This document shows positions 5,360-8,039 of a DNA stretch of 8,039 bases, in pieces. This stretch comes from Clostridiales bacterium UBA2432 (lineage in GTDB: Bacteria; Bacillota; Clostridia; Lachnospirales; Vallitaleaceae): contig DDQW01000088.1 of NCBI GenBank assembly GCA_002342805.1, positions 1 through 8,039 of the forward strand, read 5' to 3'. Made by a program: the position numbers and the translations under genes. How positions within the stretch are numbered: the stretch's first letter is position 1; every line of letters begins with the position of its first letter. Below the pieces are notes generated by a model. It was given only the letters and a program-made list of their open reading frames with translations, ran no database searches and was not told where the DNA came from.

Positions 5360-6665
5360 CTTCGTCCTCCTCACTTCTGTTTTGATTTAAAAGCTTAGAA
5401 AAGTCGATGAAGGGAAGTGCACCATAATTTCCTTTAAAGTAGTTGATTAGATAATTATGATCATTTCTCACTTCTTCAGCACCAAAATCTGCGAGAGAAT
5501 AAATGATACTTTCGTAGGAATCTGTATCCTTCTCAACAAATCGAATCTGATCTCTCCTGAATATCTTGTTATTCAGATAAATCGGATTATGGGTCGTGAA
5601 AATCAACTGTGCACCGGCTTTGTTTAAATCACTATCATTAAAAAGTGCCAGAATCCCTTTAATCAGTTCAGGGTGAATCGCTGCGTCAAACTCATCAAGT
5701 ATGAATACGCCACCAGACCTAAAGAGTTTTTCAAACGGTATCGCAAAGTCAATAAGTTTGATTGTCCCTCTTGATTCCATAAGCTCTGCAGGGATTACAA
5801 TATTCTCATCGTGATATTTATAGATTGAGACAAGTTCCATGCTGGATGACTCTTTATCTTCCGTCTTGTTTGATTTAAAAGCAATTCCCTGAGGTCCAAA
5901 ATCTGCATTCTTTACAAACCCATCAAGAATTTTGTTCCAAGCGAAGAAATCTTTCTTAGAGCTATCTTCTAATGAAAATGTTAAATTCGTTTTCTTCAGA
6001 TTAAAATCACTTACCACAACGAGTTTTTCTTTAAAGAAGTCAAGAACCAAGTCTGCCAGTTCATTGCTGATAGTACTTTTGAAAGCTCTCGACAAGAACA
6101 GCTCAGATTCATCAATGTTTTCATTGATTTTCTTCTCAAACTGTTTGAGTAGCTTCTCATCAAATTCAATTATATTCAATGCTTTTTTATCTTTGTTGAT
6201 ATGGATCTTATCTTGTTCTCTTCTATAGATAATGTTTTTTTGGTCAGACTTATCAATGTAAGTTAAAAATTCAGATACAATGCGCCTAGTTTCTTTCTTA
6301 AAAATGCTCACTTCAATCTCAAATCCGAACTCAAGACGCTTTCCACCGTAAATGAAATCAATCTCAAATTTCATCGACTTCTCTGACTCTTGATAAGCAA
6401 AAGGATAGAGTTCCAGGTTCTTTAGGTTTGGTAGATTTGCTTCAAGCGATCCTGAAAGTACAATGTCCTTCATCACTGCAAGTGACATAATGATATTGGA
6501 TTTACCGCTAGCGTTTGCGCCATATAATACAGCTGAAGGAACAATCCTCAAGTCATATTCTCTAATTAGGTTATCATTCAATGTGGTTTGTCTACCTGCT
6601 TTCATTGAAAGACTGGTCATCTCTTTAAACGATCTGAAATTTGAAAACCTATAATCAATTAGCAT
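5346..6665 (-). CDS. AAA/ABC-type ATPase of a RloB-associated (AbiL-like) defence pair
   Basis: A 439-residue ATPase of the AAA_15/AAA_21 (OLD/RloA/AbiLi-like) group. It begins with the usual LIDYRFSNFRSFKE, then Walker A GANASGKSN (49-57, Lys55), a long variable middle with charged helical segments (about 150-275), the signature-like ESRGTIKLI (298-305), Walker B VFILDEFD (320-327), AAIHPEL, and the H-loop FTTHNPIYL (356-364). All catalytic motifs are intact. No nuclease domain is fused at the C-terminus; the downstream RloB protein probably supplies the effector, with the ATPase as sensor or switch. Together they resemble AbiLi/AbiLii or Rlo loci. The ATG at 6665 has a GAGGAGG 7 bases away and its own promoter and operator-like region upstream. 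Phage defence is inferred from family context. Confidence 0.88.
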   Translation of the reverse strand: MLIDYRFSNFRSFKEMTSLSMKAGRQTTLNDNLIREYDLRIVPSAVLYGANASGKSNIIMSLAVMKDIVLSGSLEANLPNLKNLELYPFAYQESEKSMKFEIDFIYGGKRLEFGFEIEVSIFKKETRRIVSEFLTYIDKSDQKNIIYRREQDKIHINKDKKALNIIEFDEKLLKQFEKKINENIDESELFLSRAFKSTISNELADLVLDFFKEKLVVVSDFNLKKTNLTFSLEDSSKKDFFAWNKILDGFVKNADFGPQGIAFKSNKTEDKESSSMELVSIYKYHDENIVIPAELMESRGTIKLIDFAIPFEKLFRSGGVFILDEFDAAIHPELIKGILALFNDSDLNKAGAQLIFTTHNPIYLNNKIFRRDQIRFVEKDTDSYESIIYSLADFGAEEVRNDHNYLINYFKGNYGALPFIDFSKLLNQNRSEEDEVGKL

Positions 6666-6682
6666 TGTAAAACCTCCTCGTT

Positions 6683-6692
6683 ATGATATCAT
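6683..6692. promoter_or_regulatory. Palindrome at the expected transcription start of the ATPase-rloB operon
   Basis: ATGATATCAT is a perfect 10-bp palindrome placed between the -10 box and the ribosome site, at or just after the expected transcription start. It is a candidate operator half of a regulated defence promoter, but is short and AT-rich. Confidence 0.3.
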
Positions 6693-6698
6693 AGTCAT

Positions 6699-6727
6699 AT
6701 TATACCCCAAAGAGATATATTATACAA
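6699..6727 (-). promoter_or_regulatory. Promoter of the ATPase-rloB operon
   Basis: The minus strand has TTGTAT (6722-6727), a 17-base spacer and a perfect TATAAT (6699-6704), 34 bases before the ATPase start. A second TATAAT (6719-6724) overlaps the -35. The -10 is strong and the -35 moderate. The 13-bp hairpin at 6727-6757 touches the -35. Confidence 0.6.
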
Positions 6728-6757
6728 CTTTACTTGAGGTTTTTCCTCAAGTAAAGT
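6727..6757. promoter_or_regulatory. Perfect 13-bp inverted repeat between comM and the ATPase operon
   Basis: ACTTTACTTGAGG (6727-6739) and its exact complement (6745-6757) flank five Ts, the strongest hairpin in the window. It lies about 95 bases after the comM stop and abuts the ATPase -35. It could end comM transcription, although no T-run follows it on the minus strand, or serve as an upstream operator for the defence operon, or both. Confidence 0.6.
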
Positions 6758-6760
6758 CGA

Positions 6761-6796
6761 TTATCTTAAGGATTCTAATGTTTTTCAACTAAACTG
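6761..6796 (-). pseudogene. Relic of an internal comM segment
   Basis: Bases 6761-6795 match the comM coding bases 7401-7435 at 31 of 35 positions, in the same orientation. Read in the comM frame, the relic gives FS*KTLESLR* where comM has FSRKTLESLRQ: both stops are C-to-T changes (CGA to TGA, CAA to TAA). It is a non-coding degraded fragment of comM lying downstream of the intact gene, a footprint of a past duplication or insertion at comM. Confidence 0.7.
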
Positions 6797-6805
6797 ATAG
6801 TGTCT

Positions 6806-6834
6806 ATTTGTTCATATTACCTGGCACACTTGCT
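6806..6834 (-). repeat. Dispersed repeat R, degenerate copy 4
   Basis: The plus strand ATTTGTTCAT...CCTGGCACACTTGCT matches the left part of copy 2 (ATTTGTTCAT...CCTGACACGCTTGCT) in the same orientation and spacing, then the similarity ends before the GAGCGCAGTG part. It lies 17 bases after the comM stop, again at a module border. Confidence 0.6.
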
Positions 6835-6851
6835 TTCATTCCACTTGTTCC

Positions 6852-8039
6852 TTACCGCTCAATCCCTTGTACTGCATCAACGACATCTTCATAGGCAATA
6901 TTTTCTCTTTCATTCATATCAGCAATTGTCCGTGCTACTCTTAGTATTCGCGTATAACGTCTAGCGCTTAATCCGCCAAGTTGTTGGACCTTTTTAAGAT
7001 AATCAATGGACGCATCATCCAACTTGCAAAATACTTTTGCTAGTTGTGGGGTCATCTGTGCATTGCAATGAATGGTGGGATAGGCTTTATACCGTTTCCT
7101 CTGGATATATCTTGCGGATTCTACACGTTCCTTAAGCATGGAAGACGCAGGACTATATACTTGTTTAGCTTCACTTAAAAAATCGACGGGTTTTACCTCA
7201 ACAATAATATCAATACGATCCATAATTGGACCGGAAAGCTTCTGTTGATATTTATGAATCTGACTTGCGCTACATTGACACTTTGGTGTTCCCGCATATC
7301 CGCAAGGGCAAGGATTCATGGCCGCAACAAGCATAAAATTAGCTGGGTAGGTGTTCACATCATTAACGCGTGTAATCTGCACAATCTTATCTTCAATCGG
7401 TTGTCTTAAGGATTCCAAAGTTTTTCGACTAAACTCAACCATCTCATCGAGAAACAAAACCCCATTATGAGCAAGGGAAATCTCCCCAGGCATTGCATTA
7501 CGACCACCACCAATCAGTGCACTCAGGGATGCGTTATGATGTGGTGATCGAAAAGGCCGCTCTGTTATTAGATTTCCTTGATCAGATAATAATCCTGCAA
7601 CACTATATATTTTTGTCACTTCTAAAGCTTCCCGTTTACTCATACGTGGCAAAATCGTTGGAATACGTTTTGCTATCATTGATTTCCCGCATCCCGGTTC
7701 GCCTATTAACAGAATATTGTGTCCACCGGCAGCTGCAATCATGGCTTTCTCAACAACATTTTGTTGTCCAAGAACCTCTGAAAAGTCACAGGATAATCCA
7801 TTGACTTCTTTAATCGGTTGAACCTCTCCTCCACTTGAATAACTTTCAAGTTCCCCATTGCCTTCCATAAATGCAACAACTTCCTTTAATGTCGAAAATC
7901 CCATGATACATAATCCTTCGATTAATGCTGCTTCTTGAAGATTTTCCTTTGGTAATATAATATTACTATATCCAGCTTGTTTAGCAGCAATAATCATCGG
8001 TAGAATCCCCTTGCACCGACGTAAATTCCCATTAAGTGA
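6852..8039 (-). CDS. comM: ComM/YifB-type AAA+ ATPase, C-terminal part (gene continues across the window ends)
   Basis: This is the last 395 residues of ComM, entering from the right edge as SLNGNLRRCKGILP followed by MIIAAKQAGY. The ATG at 7997 is internal and not a start. Numbered in the joined 504-residue protein, the Walker A motif GEPGCGKS lies at about 222-229, the Walker B LFLDE at about 304-308, then EFSRKTLESLRQPIED, the cysteine cluster NPCPCGYAGTPKCQC, and the Mg-chelatase C-terminal domain with LSARRYTRILRVARTIAD. All are complete, so the joined gene looks functional and has the usual family length (about 500-510). Downstream lie a relic of this same gene and a strong hairpin before the next operon. 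The product should act in the cytoplasm as an ATP-driven DNA motor; whether this host is transformable cannot be told from here. Confidence 0.96.
   Translation of the reverse strand, partial: SLNGNLRRCKGILPMIIAAKQAGYSNIILPKENLQEAALIEGLCIMGFSTLKEVVAFMEGNGELESYSSGGEVQPIKEVNGLSCDFSEVLGQQNVVEKAMIAAAGGHNILLIGEPGCGKSMIAKRIPTILPRMSKREALEVTKIYSVAGLLSDQGNLITERPFRSPHHNASLSALIGGGRNAMPGEISLAHNGVLFLDEMVEFSRKTLESLRQPIEDKIVQITRVNDVNTYPANFMLVAAMNPCPCGYAGTPKCQCSASQIHKYQQKLSGPIMDRIDIIVEVKPVDFLSEAKQVYSPASSMLKERVESARYIQRKRYKAYPTIHCNAQMTPQLAKVFCKLDDASIDYLKKVQQLGGLSARRYTRILRVARTIADMNERENIAYEDVVDAVQGIER
8019..8039. repeat. Terminal direct repeat, right copy (21 bp)
   Basis: Identical to bases 1-21; see the left copy. 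The comM frame crosses the join with no gap, insertion or frameshift, which argues that the overlap is a true closure and not a chance match. Confidence 0.97.

Noticed and set aside
1161..7804. Plus-strand open frames (for example 1161-1397, 2427-2666, 3273-3863, 5932-6228, 6463-6654, 7493-7804)
   Set aside because: Each lies opposite a well-supported minus-strand gene or its flank, has low-complexity or hydrophobic composition typical of antisense reading, lacks family motifs, and has no convincing ribosome site.
7997..7997. ATG at 7997 as the start of a short comM-like gene
   Set aside because: It is internal: the same frame continues upstream to the window edge with conserved ComM sequence and joins the N-terminal part at base 1.
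1..8039. A conventional plasmid or phage genome
   Set aside because: No replication initiator, partition, mobilisation, capsid or terminase gene and no iteron array is visible. The end repeat is explained by circular overlap, and it falls inside comM rather than at element ends.
1..8039. tRNA or rRNA genes
   Set aside because: No cloverleaf with a GTTCRANNC-type T-loop or conserved rRNA segment was noticed in the intergenic stretches, all of which are short and AT-rich.

Overview
The window is AT-rich and every convincing gene lies on the minus strand. Starts are preceded by strong GGAGG-type ribosome sites, and the gene set (ComM, Rpn-type nucleases with GREEG tails, YhcG/DUF1016, a DUF4258/YgiT toxin-antitoxin relic, a RloB-type defence pair) suggests a low-GC Bacillota, perhaps a gut species. 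No 16S gene or other marker allows a firmer placement.

The most important structural fact is that the two ends of the window join. The first and last 21 bases are identical, and a single comM reading frame runs out of the left edge and re-enters at the right edge without a break, giving a normal 504-residue ComM. The sequence is therefore best read as a closed circle of 8018 bp. It has no recognisable replication protein, so it may be a plasmid-like circle, an excised or tandemly repeated chromosomal segment, or an assembly product of such a repeat.

Layout from left to right, all genes transcribed leftward: comM N-terminal part (1-348); a REP-associated tyrosine transposase (RAYT, HUH superfamily) whose stop overlaps the comM start (336-947); the wreck of a DUF4258 toxin/YgiT antitoxin pair (1072-1247); a YhcG/DUF1016 PD-(D/E)XK nuclease with an altered C-terminus (1241-2194); an intact Rpn-type nuclease (2357-3349 or 3370); a second Rpn copy, about 93% identical in protein but broken at both ends (3590-4522); a RloB-family protein and its overlapping AAA ATPase partner, an AbiL-like/Rlo-type defence pair (4733-6665); a relic of an internal comM segment (6761-6796); and the comM C-terminal part (6852-8039).

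A roughly 32-47 bp repeat, R, occurs three times in the same orientation (1247-1278, 3531-3578, 4544-4588), with a degenerate fourth copy (6806-6834). Each copy sits at a border between gene modules, and most gene ends that touch a copy are truncated. The circle is thus divided by R into yhcG-rpn1, rpn2, rloB-ATPase and comM-RAYT-TA relic. A RAYT gene beside dispersed imperfect-palindrome repeats is the expected arrangement for a REP/RAYT system. Here the repeats appear to mark recombination or insertion points that have assembled, trimmed and shuffled nuclease cassettes. This reading is an inference, but the repeat positions and the truncations are visible directly.
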